Positions 33,648 through 44,689 of a stretch of DNA of 64,000 nt are shown piece by piece. Below the pieces are notes generated by a model. That model had not been told where the DNA came from and made no database searches. It worked only from the letters and a program-made list of their open reading frames with translations. Source of the DNA: Cristatella mucedo (taxonomy: Eukaryota; Bryozoa; Phylactolaemata; Cristatellidae); contig WPIO01000028.1 in the NCBI GenBank assembly GCA_009760855.2, positions 4,519,501 through 4,583,500 on the forward strand, read 5' to 3'. The first letter of the stretch is position 1; each line of letters opens with the position of its first letter. The position numbers were made by a program, and so were the translations under genes.

Positions 33648-34650
33648 AATATAATAATAATAATAATAATAATGCACTTGATAAAGCACCCTCAGAGAAC
33701 TTAATCTCTCTCTAGGTGCTTTGCATTTTCTGCAAAGGGAAATGCAATTGAATGGTGAATAAAATCATACTTGATAAACAAACAAAATGAATAACATGGT
33801 TAGGGGTGACATGCACAGGGTCAGCATGCAAATATGGTTAGTGGCAGCATGCACAGTGTCAGCACGCGTAAGCACATCAAGGACGAATTACAGGTGCCCA
33901 CTAAATGCTGTCCTAAATAGGTGTGTTTTTAAATTCTTTTTAAATGTGGTCAGGTCAGGGATGTTCTGACGCAGGTCGGGAGGAAGTTCCAGGCTTTGGG
34001 AGCATTCGAACTAAATGCACGTTCTCCAAAGGATTTGAGGTTTGTACGAGGTATTGGTAGACTGGTGGATTCTGAAAAGCAGATTGTACAATGCTTGGCC
34101 TGGTGGGGGAGTAGATCTGAGAGATAGGCTGGAGCCAAAGAATGAAGTGACCTAAAAGTGAGCGACAAAACCTTGAAGTCAATCCGTTGCTTGACTGGTA
34201 GCCAGTGCAGATTGGTGAGAAGTGATATGATGCGGCAACTGCGACGCTCACGACAGACAACCCTAGCTTCGGAGTTTTGCACCACCTGCAATCGCCTGAT
34301 CGCACATGCCGGTAGGCCAGCGAGCAGTGAGTTGCAGAAGTCGAGACGGGATGTCACGAATGCATGGACCAACTTAGATGTGGTATCCTTATCTAAACAA
34401 GCCCGAATTTCAGCAATGTTATGAAGCTGAACATAGGCAGATTTGACTGTGGAGCTGATATGGTCGTCTAACGAGAGGTCGCTTTGGAATATGACACCTA
34501 GATTTCGAGCTGATTCAACTGGAGATATGCTGGCCGAGCCAATTTTGAGCTTCAGCCTTTCCAATTTCTGAATTCCACTGGGTTTGCCCACAACTAGTAA
34601 GTTAGTTTTATCATCATTTAGTTTTAGAAAATTAGCTGCCATCCATATTA
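33648..34650 (-). mobile_element. LINE (CR1/L2-like), well-preserved 5'-truncated copy
   Basis: The minus strand has one uninterrupted 230-codon frame (34642-33950): MAANFLKLNDDKTNLLVVG, ARNLGVIFQSDLSLDDHISS, SRLDFCNSLLAGLPACAIRR, HWLPVKQRIDFKVLSLTFRS and GERAFSSNAPKAWNFLPT. The 3' UTR and an (AAT)n tail at 33648-33673 follow. The intact frame marks a young copy, and it is nested in a pogo-like element. Confidence 0.9.
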
Positions 34651-34808
34651 GACAAAATAAGGGAAATTAAGACATAATAGACGTTGCAAATATCGTATTA
34701 TTATTATTGTTATGCATTTAAGCGACGGGCTTTGCTTCCTTGTTGAAGGAGAGAGTAGAGGTTACATAGATTTTCTTTTCATATTTACGGATGGAGCGAA
34801 CGGTAGAC

Positions 34809-35081
34809 TTATTCCAAGTCGTAATGGCGGGCAACCTCCACAATTTTCTTGCCATCTTTGATCGTATCTAAGAGTTTCACCATCTCTTGGATGGTAAGCA
34901 TTTTCCTCCGGTGCTTAGTTTCATTGTCAGAAGGCTTAGAAGAAGCAGGAAGTTTAGGAGGCGTCTTGGGGCTTAGAGAAAAGTTCTCAGGAATCGCAAA
35001 ATAGTGATGCAAAGATGCTCCCGATTTGAAGCTATGTAGTTGGGTGTGTGAGAGAAACGAACTTGCATGAGGCTGAGCCAA
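34809..35081 (-). pseudogene. pogo/Tigger-type DNA-binding domain fragment
   Basis: The C-terminal half of this 90-codon frame reads RRKMLTIQEMVKLLDTIKDG then KKIVEVARHYDLE, the psq/CENP-B-type helix-turn-helix found at the N terminus of Tigger/pogo transposases (compare KRKVLTIQEKLEILDxLE.G). The frame ends right after the first helix-turn-helix. It belongs to the element at 33434-35271. Confidence 0.7.
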
Positions 35082-35764
35082 TCAGTGGCCAGGATAGGAA
35101 GAGGATAGGATAGCCAATCAGTGGAGAGCACGCCCTGATTGGCTTGGGTTCCCTACACTCGATCTTTTTGGGAAAAAGTTCTTGCCTACACACAAGAAGT
35201 TGAATTTATTTGAAAAACCGCGATAGAATGAAGCCTCGAAAGTCGAAGTGCGAACTGGCAAGGGACGACTGTACAGCCTATTGGGTAGTGCTGCAGTTCA
35301 CGTGGTGAACGTGCTTGCATATTAATTCCCACGAAACAGCTCTTTAAATGTTTTTGATGTGACTAGAGTTCGCCTGTTTTCCAACAAATTTTTGGTGTTC
35401 CATGATTTCTTTTTTGACTCAGTACTGCCTTGCTATACAGTTTTGGGTTTGGAATACCTATTAGTGAAGAGTGCAGATGGTTTTTGTACATGATTTTGAT
35501 CGCCATTGGAAAATCTGTATGATGCCTTCTCATAGATGGAAATATGCACTATTAAAATGAATCTATCTCGAAAATAGTCTCTTAAATTTTACAGAATTAA
35601 ATACCGATGTGTTACTCCGATATGAGTTTACTTGCAGGCGTTTTTGAGAGACTCAGGTAGCTTCAATTTTTTAGCTGACTCACATTTTTATGTTTCGAGT
35701 CTGAATGAATGGGATACAGTAAGGTCTCTTCCTGTGCAGTCATTATTTATTAATCGCTTTACAG

Positions 35765-35873
35765 GCAACACAGCTGTATCAGAAAACATACGGTGAAAGC
35801 CATCCCACCACCTTGAAAGCTCTCGACAGTTTCACGCTTATCTATGCAGAGGTGGGAAAGCGGCAATACTCAG
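35765..35873 (+). CDS. Consortin-like gene, coding exon 8
   Basis: Acceptor CGCTTTACAG ends at 35764 and donor GTATCG starts at 35874; phase 0 in, phase 1 out, 109 nt. It encodes ATQLYQKTYGESHPTTLKAL then DSFTLIYAEVGKRQYS. The YGE.HP.T motif followed by a helix is typical of kinesin-light-chain-like TPR hairpins. Phase 1 exit plus AC from exon 9 makes the Asp of SDTVKRYKAAE. Confidence 0.72.
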
Positions 35874-36054
35874 GTATCGCATAGCATCATCGTGCACCCT
35901 CGGGTTTGCTCTGATTTACACAGTAGCTTTTTCTAGCCTCCATTAAATTAGTATTGTTGTCGCACGGACTGCACCCGAAAGCTTTGCCGGTGTACAGAGT
36001 AGATACTGTTGCTGTGGTGGGCAGTAGTCGGGAACATGCTGGTCGGAGACTAGT

Positions 36055-36520
36055 GATTACTCTTTTTCTAGGCACTTTAAACTTGCTGCAAAGTAAGCAC
36101 AATCGAATGGTTTTAGCATGCTCGATAAACAACAAGAATAACATGGTTAGGGGTGACATGCACAGGGTTAGCATGCAAGTATGGTTAGTGGCAGCATTCA
36201 ACAGGTCAGCACGCATAAGCACATCAAGGTAGAATCACATGAACCCACTAAATGCTGTGAAAAATAGATGCGTTTTTAGTTTTCTTTTAAATGTAGCCAA
36301 GTCAGGAGATGTCGTGACGCAAGTCGATAGTGAGTTTCAGGCTTTGGAAGCCTACGAACTAAAAATAAACGGTCTCCAAAGGATTTGAGGTTTGTATGAG
36401 GTATAGGTAAACAGTTGGATTCCGAAAAGCGGGCGGTGCGATGCTTGGCCTGGTGGGGGAGTAGATCTGATAGGTAGGCTGGAGCCAAAGAATGAAGGGA
36501 CCTACAAATAAGTGACACAA
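36055..36520 (-). mobile_element. LINE (CR1/L2-like) 3' fragment
   Basis: Minus-strand 3' UTR (complement of CTAGGCACTTTAAACTTGCT) and C-terminal coding segment (LICRSLHSLAPAYLSDLLPH, QAKHRTARFSESNCLPIPHT). It stops near 36520, where unrelated sequence begins. No (ATT)n tail remains. Confidence 0.82.
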
Positions 36521-37550
36521 CTTCATAGAAAGGGGCTGCTTTTGGGGGAGGGGCTGCAAGGCTCTGCAGAGCTGGGGATGAGTGGATGGCCTGTGCCATC
36601 AGTTCAGCTGGAATGCCAACCTGCTTGGATGGAACTTGGCAGCATAAGCTTCGCGTGAAGCTAGTGCTTGTGGTAGCTAAAAGATGCTGACCGTTCACGG
36701 TCACGTTTCGTCATGGTTCACTTCATTAAAGTCTTTTCCTACCCAAACACTTCTATTCAACATCCGTGTCTCTTTATCTCTCTATCATATCTCATCTTAT
36801 CTTATATCTCGTCATTCCTGGTGTCATCTAATTCTCTCGTAGGCTCTCACAGGGACAGACAGGAGAAAGGTGGGTGGAGAAGGCATCTGTAGGTAAGCAG
36901 GAACACAAGTTTCTTGTTTTACTGAGATCGCACGACAGACGACTAAGGCTGAGCTCGTTAGTTATGATGGGTGCACAACTGGCTCTATTATATTGTTTTT
37001 TAAATCTGTAAAAAGATCCTTGATTGTTTTCAAGGTTACACTATTGCTTTTTATTTAGAACTCTGACTACTGATCAGTCTAATAATTCAGCATCTTCATG
37101 AAAAACTGTTTCCAGTATTGCATGTGCTGCGACACGATTTTGTTCTACCCATTGCTCATGATCGAATATTGTAAAACACAGTATGAAAGGAAGCTACACA
37201 ATTTCCACAGAAACTGAAAGCCGTCTAATATTTCTTTTGTTTTAGGGTCCTTTGCTGATCAGATTCTAGTTATCAAAAACCTGAAAACTCGGCCCGATGA
37301 TCTAAAATAAGAAGCTTTGTGTGAAAGACATCTTTCTGAGTCGCCGAATGTACTAGGACAAAAGAGAATGTTACGATTGTTGCACTGTTTATTTATAAGT
37401 ATAGACGTAGCCGTTCAAATGCATATTATTTTAGTAGCACTCAATGCCTTACATTTGTCCAATCCAGTCGCCGAGCCTACACATCCCTCATGTGTGCAAG
37501 GCAATACTCCAGCCAGGGATTGCATAAATGACTTGAAACAAACGTTCCAG

Positions 37551-37727
37551 ACACCGTGAAACGATACAAAGCAGCTGAGAGTCAGCTGGGACCCGAGCAA
37601 GCAACTGCAAGCAAAAACGATGTCCAACTCGGAGGAGGAAGAGGAGGACGAAGACAGGAAGAGTCTGCCACTGGAGTCACTCACTTGCCCGGCATTGCCA
37701 ACGAAGAGCGACTACCAGATAACGAAG
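37551..37727 (+). CDS. Consortin-like gene, coding exon 9
   Basis: Acceptor AACGTTCCAG ends at 37550 and donor GTGAGT starts at 37728; phase 1 to phase 1, 177 nt. It completes exon 8 as DTVKRYKAAESQLGPEQATA then SKNDVQLGGGRGGRRQEESA, and ends IANEERLPDNE. The helix of the last TPR unit continues into a Gly/Arg/Glu-rich, probably disordered linker. The alternative frame (MSNSEEEEEDEDRKSL) is also open but does not fit the phases of either neighbour. Confidence 0.62.
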
Positions 37728-38119
37728 GTGAGTCGGTGCACACATGTAACCACTGCTGACCCAGACATGATACATAGCATGTTGCGCCTCCTTCAGAGAT
37801 ACCTTCAAGCCCTCGATCGGAAAGGAGACGATAGTATGTTTTCAGCCGAGTCCTAAGAATACATTCATTGATATAGGAAGCTTGAGTTCTAGCTACTTGC
37901 ATAGTTAGATAGTTTGAAGCTAACTTGAGCTCATTGCCCCTATTCTTTCCATGACGTGTGGTTTTGCCTTGTCATACACTTTGCATGGCTGTTTCTGCCG
38001 CTGCATTTTTTTAATGCTATAGTTTGACTTTGTGTACTGTTAAGTCTGGTAATGCTCTTTTTTGAGTACAAAGCAATATTAAATGCTGATTGATATCCGA
38101 ACAGTATGCCCGGTCCGTG

Positions 38120-38250
38120 TGAACTGTCCTTAGTGTGCTGACACCGTGCATGTTATGACTAACTATGTTGCTATGCTTCCATTGTGGCATGTCTAAAGTG
38201 CCTAGATTTGATTCTCTAAGGGTGCTATACAAATGCGCTTTTACTATTGG
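38120..38250 (+). mobile_element. LINE (CR1/L2-like) 3'-UTR fragment
   Basis: GTGCTGACACCGTGCATGTT, TCTAAAGTGCCTAGATTTGA and CTAAGGGTGCTATACAAATG follow the order of the LINE 3' UTR. The (ATT)n tail is lost. Confidence 0.65.
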
Positions 38251-38794
38251 TAGATTGTCAGCAGCTTGAAACACTAGATGGTATCAAAAAGAGCTATTTC
38301 GGATAGCAGTTCCACTGTGCTTCTCTACAAATAAAGGTTCATGTAGGCTAGCTTCAGCCCTTTGACAGCTTCTGAGTGGTAAGGACCGATCTAGTTACAG
38401 GACTATAGGCTGTGTTCGAAGGAAGGCGGACACACCAACGCAAAGCAGTAGGAAATACCTCTATACAAATTGGGACAATGCATTCGAGGCCTTTTACGGC
38501 TATTGCAAAGAACGGTGAGGGTTTTCTTTACTCAACGTCAAGTTATTGCTTGATACCACTCTGATATTAGCCGACAGCTACTTTTTCCACAGTAGAAGTG
38601 ACACTGCTGTCAGGGCTCGTTGAGGCTACTTTTGGTGCGCTATAAGTTCGAACTTTAAACGCTTCACTGCTGAAGTAGTTTAGCAAGGTATGAGGAGGCA
38701 AGTCTTGAATGCAACTATCTCGAATAATGCCTGCTATTCTGCATGGAGCTAGTGCAGCTTTTTGTAATTGTGCTGAGTGAATTAAAATATAATT

Positions 38795-39118
38795 TATAAG
38801 TATAATTCATTTGTATAGTGCCCCAAGGGAAGTTAATTTCTATTAAGGCGCTTCACATAGAAAAAAATAAATACTAGCTGATTTAACAGCCTCTTTTGTA
38901 TAACGACAGAAGAGCCTTTATGACTATCACCACCACTTGCAGTGGCAATAAAGGATCGCCCACCACAGGATTCGAACCCGCGACCTCGGGACCGAGGTCG
39001 TGAAAGCAGCCGCCTTACCTAGTGTGCCATCACTCACGGCCCACTACATATGCCTCGGGGCTCGAGCCCCGACCTCAGCCAGGCCTTGGTCGGGGCGAGC
39101 ACCTTAACCACAGGAACA
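38795..39118 (-). mobile_element. SINE family 2 copy, split by SINE family 1
   Basis: 38795-38859 matches the LINE-like tail of the copy at 17033-17163 (TATAATTCATTTGTATAGTG, AAGGCGCTTCACATA). 39046-39118 matches its tRNA-like head (ACATATGCCTCGGGGCTCGA, TTGGTCGGGGCGAGC). The ACATA at the break is duplicated on both sides of the insertion. Confidence 0.8.
38860..39045 (-). mobile_element. SINE family 1 (tRNA-derived), best-preserved copy
   Basis: On the minus strand the A box TGGCACACTAGG and a perfect B box GGTTCGAATCC form a polymerase III promoter. The body reads GGGCGATCCTTTATTGCCAC, AAGTGGTGGTGATAGTC and AAAGGCTCTTCTGTCG, and the end reads AATCAGCTAGTATTTATT. It is flanked by a 5-bp duplication, ACATA. 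Other copies lie at 59548-59710, 60985-61163 and, weakly, 17897-18060. Confidence 0.82.
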
Positions 39119-39399
39119 AACCAGCTTGGCGATTAATTTCATAAATAAAAAACCAGTCCAATAGCAGCAAGGATGCTATTCTGAATGCAGCTACTCCAGC
39201 TTTTTGTAGTTTTGATGAGTGAATTAATTTATTAGATACAAAATTAGTCCAATAACAATAGTGATTTAATTGTAGGCACTTAATGGCATTTTTTCGAAGT
39301 TCTGCCTTAAAACAATAGTACGATATACCAGTGTGCAAGTGAAAGCCTTATGTAACCACTGCGCTATGTAACCTATAATTTATGAGAAAAGAGCAAACC

Positions 39400-40218
39400 A
39401 TAATAGTAATAATAATAATAATGCACTTGATACAGCGCCGTCAGAGAACTCAATCTCTTTCTAGGTGCTTAACATTTGCTGCAAAGGGAAACACGATTGA
39501 ATGGTGAGTAAAATCATGCTTGATAAACACCATGAATAACATGGTTAGGGGTGACATGCACACGGTCAGCATGCAAATGTGGTTAGTGGCAGCATGCACA
39601 GTGTCAGCACGCATAAACACAGAAAGGACGAATCACAGGGACCCACTAAATGCTGTCGTAAATAGGTGTGTCTTTAAGTTCTTTTTAAATGTGGTCAAGT
39701 CAGGGGATGTTCTGACGCAAGTCGGGAGTGAGTTCCAGGCTTTGGGAGCATACGAACTAAATGCACGGTCTCCAAAGGATTTGAGGTTTGTACGAGGTAT
39801 TGGTAAACTGTTGGATTCCGAAAAGCGGGTGGTACGATGCTTGGCCTGGTGGGGGAGTAGATCTGAGAGATAGGCTGGAGCCAAAGAATGAAGGGACCTA
39901 CAAGTGAGTGACGAAACCTTGAATTCGATCCGTTGCTTGATTCGTAGCCAGTGCAGGTCGGCGAGAAATAGTGTGATGTGGCAACTGCGACACTCACGAC
40001 AGACAAGCCTAGCTACAGAGTTTTGCACCAGCTGTAATCGCCTGATCGCACATGCCGGTAGGCCAGCAAGCAGTGAGTCACAGAAGTAAAGACGGGATGT
40101 CACAAATGCATGGACCAACTTAGATGTGGTATCCTTATCTAAACAAGCCCAAATTTTAGCAATGTTATGTAGCTGAAAGTAGGCAGACTTGATTGTGGAG
40201 CTGATGTGGTCGTCTAAC
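39400..40218 (-). mobile_element. LINE (CR1/L2-like), well-preserved 5'-truncated copy
   Basis: The minus-strand frame 40277-39633 reads LDDHISSTIKSAYFQLHNIA, SRLYFCDSLLAGLPACAIRR and SSYAPKAWNSLPTCVRTSPD without interruption. The 3' UTR and an (AAT)n tail at 39402-39423 follow. The LINE part of the frame starts near 40218; upstream codons are target DNA. Confidence 0.9.
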
Positions 40219-40849
40219 CATGTACATTGCTTCAGAAGAAGTTTCTTAAATAAAAGTATCTCATGTGTGATCATCAAAAAGAGAATACTATTAAGAGTTA
40301 AGGCACTAGGTCTTAGTACTCATCTACGACTGCATCACCAGATATAGGAAGCCACGATCGCTGGCTCACTAAAAGTTGCTTGGTAAAGTAATTGATCGTT
40401 TAATGTATACGTGGTGCACCTGCTATACCGTCTACCTGCTAGTACAGAAAAGAAATCACCAACGGAGAATGCACCGCCAGTGCAGCCTTTCTGTAGAGCA
40501 GGAGAAATTGGCCTTGACTGCAAGCAGCTTGCCGACAGCTTTGATGAATGGACTGTTTGCCAAGTTTGTCTGTTTGCAGTCCCTGTTACCGTGTTGGAAT
40601 TCCTTATAGGGTTATGCTCAAGACGTCAAAAATTCATTCTAAATGTTAATGATAAATGCTGGCAACTTTCAATGGCAGCTTCAGGGGGGCCATGCGAGTC
40701 TCTGTCTTGCAGTGAAACGGCATTCAGATCCGCTGTTTTGCACCGAAGCTGTCGTCTTTATACAAGCTGTACAGAGGTAGCATGAATATAGCAGGATAAT
40801 GTGGGGTTTTAAGGTCTTTGCTGTTCACACGAGTTCTCTCCCTCCACAG

Positions 40850-40960
40850 CTGCTGCTGAGATTGGATCTCAGACAGAAGAGAGGTCCAATCCGAACTTTC
40901 CACGAGTCCACGAGTCCGAGTCCGAGACAGCTGAGCACTACCACCCTGCTGCCGAACAAG
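40850..40960 (+). CDS. Consortin-like gene, coding exon 10
   Basis: Acceptor CTCTCCCTCCACAG ends at 40849 and donor GTAGGA starts at 40961; phase 1 to phase 1, 111 nt. It encodes AAAEIGSQTEERSNPNFPRV then HESESETAEHYHPAAEQ. This acidic, Ser/Glu-rich linker sits just before the membrane helix of exon 11. The other frame (LLLRLDLRQKRG) is open too but does not fit either neighbour's phase. Confidence 0.6.
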
Positions 40961-41921
40961 GTAGGATGGCACAAACGTACGTGGAGTGGTGCCACAATGT
41001 TAGCTGCTGTTCGATTACAAATATTCGATTATAATACTCGACGATTATGAGCGAGCTCACTCTTGTCGTAATCAAGCAGTGAGGTAATTGTTGTTATTGC
41101 AAGAGTGGACACTCTTGGACTGCGAGAGCAACTAAGTGCTTCTCGAGTGAGTAGTGCTAAAGCAAAAATGAGCTGTCAATTGAAGGTGAAGTAAGCTTTC
41201 CAAGCACTCGGAGAGCGTGCACTCCTAGTGTAGGCTCTAGGCCACGCGTGCGTGCGTGTGCTGCTTGCTTTCGCATTGGAGTACGAAGACAGCGAGCTCT
41301 TATCTATTATGACAAGCCCACTTACATCTTCACCAAGCAGTGAACTAATTGTCTTTATCGCGGTACTCCAAGAATAAGCACTCCACACGAATGAGCGCTT
41401 CGATGTGGACTTATCGTCACGCAATAAGTGTGTCATCTCGTCATGTCATGTCGTTGCGTGTATCTCTCTCAGAAGGGGCACTCTTAGTAAGAGCTCTCTA
41501 AGGCTGAGCGCTCCAAGGCTGAGCGCTGTGCGAGTGATTGCTCTGCGACTGACCTCTCCGAGAGTGAGATTTCGGTGAGCAAGCACTAAAGTTTGGGTTC
41601 TCTAAGAGTGAGCTCTTAGCCATTGGTGAGTCGACATGTTGCTTGCAGTCACACTTGTCACGTTAGAACGAACTGCTTCTGCTTCGTATTCTAATTGTCC
41701 AGTGTCGCACTCTAGCGTTAGCTTAAGGATCACGGAGATAAAGGAAGCCGGAGTGCTGGTTTTTCGAGGCCATAGTGAAGCAAGCTATAAAACCGCTATT
41801 GCATTGAGCAGCAGAAGTGCATACATGCTTGCCGTAGTAGATTGTCTCGTATTTGCTTTGCAGACGCTATCCCGAGCGCGGGCCGCTCATTTCTATTAAT
41901 ATCTCCAACGATGATTTTTAG

Positions 41922-42109
41922 GACCTCATCCGCTGATAACGGGCCTGTGCTTTGCGATTGGCCTTTGGGTAGTCTTTGCGCTGGGCATCCTGGCGATGCT
42001 CGTGGTGTGCGAGTCGATGGACGATCCTGGATTCTGCGACGACATAAGGAGCAAGCTACGCTACTGGTATCTTGAGGCATCCTATTACTACAAGAAATAC
42101 CGGTCATGA
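41922..42109 (+). CDS. Consortin-like gene, last coding exon with membrane helix
   Basis: Acceptor ATGATTTTTAG ends at 41921. The frame in phase 1 reads PHPLITGLCFAIGLWVV, then FALGILAMLVVCESMDDPGF, then a basic/aromatic tail LRYWYLEASYYYKKYRS and TGA at 42107-42109. Residues 327-351 of the assembled protein form one strongly hydrophobic helix, leaving about 33 residues after it. A lone helix this close to the C terminus fits consortin. The exon is too short to stand out as an open reading frame, but the hydrophobic pattern and clean stop are good evidence. Confidence 0.66.
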
Positions 42110-44689
42110 AAGCCAGCTCAACCGGCTGCCCCAACTGTCGTTCAGCAGCCCAACATGTAGGGGCAGAAAAGGTGACGGTGAGCAAGGCATGTGGCAAATA
42201 ACTAGCCAGCCACTGTGCACGGTCGTCGACTAGTGCTCTGATACCTCACTAGTATGAGTAAAGAAAGTTAGTGGACCCGGTTGTGGTTTCGTGCGACTAA
42301 CTTTAGGCGTCCTCCTTTTGGGGCGATATGCGACCGATTGATAACTTTTGCTACGTGGCTAACAGGTCGGTAGCGGCTTCTCATTCCATGCTTGCTGAAA
42401 TTGCTTGCGGGTACACTTCGGTAACCGAGACCAGACGGCACGGCATTATATCATTCCACTGGGGCACGCCTCAATGTCGTGGCTGCTGCCCCATCCTCCA
42501 CTTGGCTTGCAGACGCTGCTTTTGAGCATGAATCAAGCCGAACATATTCGCGAGAAGTCGTCAAAGCCGTCTGCCATTTTCTTCCCTCGGCGCCCTCAGA
42601 GCTCTGATCGTACTTGATGTAAAGCGAAATGCACCTGGATACCTTTTTTTCTTAGAGAATTTGTCTGACTTGACCAGCTGGCACGGCAGCTGTTGAGTTG
42701 TGCACTGGTGTTTTGCGTGACGATCGATGCATTAATAAAAAAATTCTTGTACGCATGAGTTGTATGGCCTCGCATATTTTCTGTGTAGGGCGGTGGATTG
42801 CAGCGATTCTACCTGCTGGCCGTTCACTGGTAAATTATCCAAGAGTGCAGTTCACTTTAGAGGCCTTATTTTATAGTACGCCGTCATAATCTTTTGGTTC
42901 GGTTTCATTTATGATTGGGTGCGTCTGTCTGTAATCTAACCAGCCTCAATATTGTCATGATTACACACTCGTGTTGGAAGCAAGACGATGTTACACACTT
43001 TGCCAAGGCATGTAAAAAAATGCAGCTCTTACAGACGCGTGCGATGAGTACGGCAATACGAGGCAGCCCGGGGCAGCTTGATGATCCATGCTTCTTGTAT
43101 TTATTTCTAACTCAGCCTCGCCACAATGACTGCTTCTTTAGTTTCAACCACTATCAGCATGTCATTTGCCGGTCATATCGTGCCGGGTAGCGTCAACTAA
43201 TTGCAAATGTAAATGCATCCGCAGCTGCACATGTCTTCGCGTGGAGCTTTTTAAACGCTCCTCTTTCCTTAGAATTTCCGAATAACGAGAAAAGAAGCGA
43301 GAGTCGGAGTTTCTCGGATGACTACCGTGTAACTGGGCCATATTTTCAAATTGCTAGGAACGCTATCGTCCAGAGAAAACGATACAGGTAGTAGGTTCGA
43401 GTCCTGCAGAAGGCATTTTTGTTATTGCCCGCATTTTATCTATCGTGTCGTCGATATCTGACCTGTAACCGATGGGAATCTCCCCACTTTGACGAAGTAG
43501 TATATTCTATATTGGCCTTAATTTAGATTCTGTAGCTGCTTTTCGTTCGATTGGTGGACACGATTTGCCATGCATTGCAAAACACTCAGGCCGCACCGCC
43601 GACAGCACGTTTCATCTGTGCCACCGCACTTTCACCGACGAAAGAATTTCCCCTGCAGCAGGGTAAAGCAGCGTGACGCCATTTTCTCGCTACTCCTGGT
43701 CTAAAACTCCGCTAACCCGCCAAGGCGGCAACTTAAGTGGAATGCGAAGTTAAGCTTGTAATGCAATCAGCAATATAGAAAATAATCGAAGGCATTAAAA
43801 AAAATACTGTGAATTTGAATAGGGCTTCGGACAGAAACCTCTTTGGTCACGTTTGAACTACGCTGTTTAAAGTGCGGACCTTCTAAAACACGCTAAAATA
43901 AATCATGGTGGCATCGTGCTAAGAATATAAAAAGGTACCTAAGCACACAGTAGCCGTGTAAGTAGGGCTCAGCCGTGTAAGTAAAGGTCAGCTGATTCGC
44001 GAGCCTCGTTTGCACACTTTCACGAGAGACTAATAGTGGGATCGATTGCTATGGGATTCAAAGCGGCCGCCCGCGTCATGCAGTTCGAGCACTTTGACAT
44101 TAAGACAGGCGCAAGCTGCTGCTGCTAGTAGAATCTGGCTGCTTGAGTCATGCACACCGTGCTGAGTATGCGCTACTACGCTGCAATGGCTCAATTAATG
44201 CATGCCGTCCGACAGCGCTGGACCGAAGCAAAGCTCTAGGTTTGAGAACAGACGGTCGAACAAAACGGAAACAGTAACGGTGTCTTACAATGACCAGCGA
44301 CGTTATTTCGGCTTAAAGGTGAAGAACTAAGTAGTCGCCGTGCTGGGCGCTATTGACATGGGATATCCGCAGGGGGCGTTGCGATTAGCAGTGTTAGTTT
44401 ACCTTTATCGCTTGCATTGACTGAGCAGCGATGCAGCCTCTGCCCTAACGAGTAGCTAGCGGATGATAGCCGCAACCGACTCGGCCCCGACTCGGCGGTG
44501 CAGATTTACCTCGGCTTGGGCTATTACGTCACTAGATGGGGGGGGGAGTCGAGCAAAATTGGCAAACTTTCAGAACAGTAGGAGCTGCTCCTATTTTAAA
44601 GCCTCGTTTACATGGTCCGTCTTGCGCCGGTCCTGCGTCGGTCCTGCTCCTGGCAGGAAGTGTCAAGGTTTATAGAGTACGGTTTATAC
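42110..44689. other. Downstream flank of the consortin-like gene, unannotated
   Basis: Contains the likely 3' UTR and about 2 kb in which no protein or repeat family was recognised. The B-box-like GGTTCGAGTCCTGC near 43396 lacks a convincing A box. A G9 run lies near 44538. Confidence 0.4.
42734..42739 (+). terminator. Possible polyadenylation signal AATAAA
   Basis: AATAAA about 625 nt after the stop codon of the consortin-like gene, followed by an A run. It is the first canonical hexamer noticed downstream. The true 3' end may differ. Confidence 0.3.

Larger units (their letters stand above)
33434..35271 (-). mobile_element. pogo/Tigger-like DNA transposon, interrupted by a LINE
   Basis: The left end reads CAGTTATCCCTCATTTATC and the right end, reverse complemented, CAGTCGTCCCTTGCCAGTTC. 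Both ends are flanked by TA (33432-33433 and 35272-35273), the target duplication of Tc1/mariner-superfamily elements. Inside, at 34809-35081 on the minus strand, lies a CENP-B/pogo-type helix-turn-helix segment. The LINE at 33648-34650 is a later insertion. Most of the transposase, including any catalytic core, is missing. Confidence 0.75.

Noticed and set aside
35636-35655. Possible micro-exon after TTACTTGCAG (GCGTTTTTGAGAGACTCAG)
   Set aside because: No phase allows it to link exon 6 or 7 to exon 8 without a stop or frame break.
37250-37309. Possible exon after TTTTGTTTTAG (GGTCCTTTGCTGATCAG)
   Set aside because: Joined to exon 8 it ends at a TAA after about 21 codons. The exon at 37551-37727 fits the same phase and leads to the membrane-helix exon, so the latter model is preferred. 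Alternative splicing is possible but unsupported.
41060-41620. Repeated GAGTGAGC/GAGCGCTC words suggesting a minisatellite or regulatory array
   Set aside because: Apart from one 14-bp doublet (AAGGCTGAGCGCT near 41502 and 41516) the spacing is irregular. I cannot separate it from composition bias.
43340-43425. B-box-like GGTTCGAGTCCTGC suggesting a tRNA gene
   Set aside because: No A box at the proper spacing and no closing acceptor stem. At most a SINE relic.
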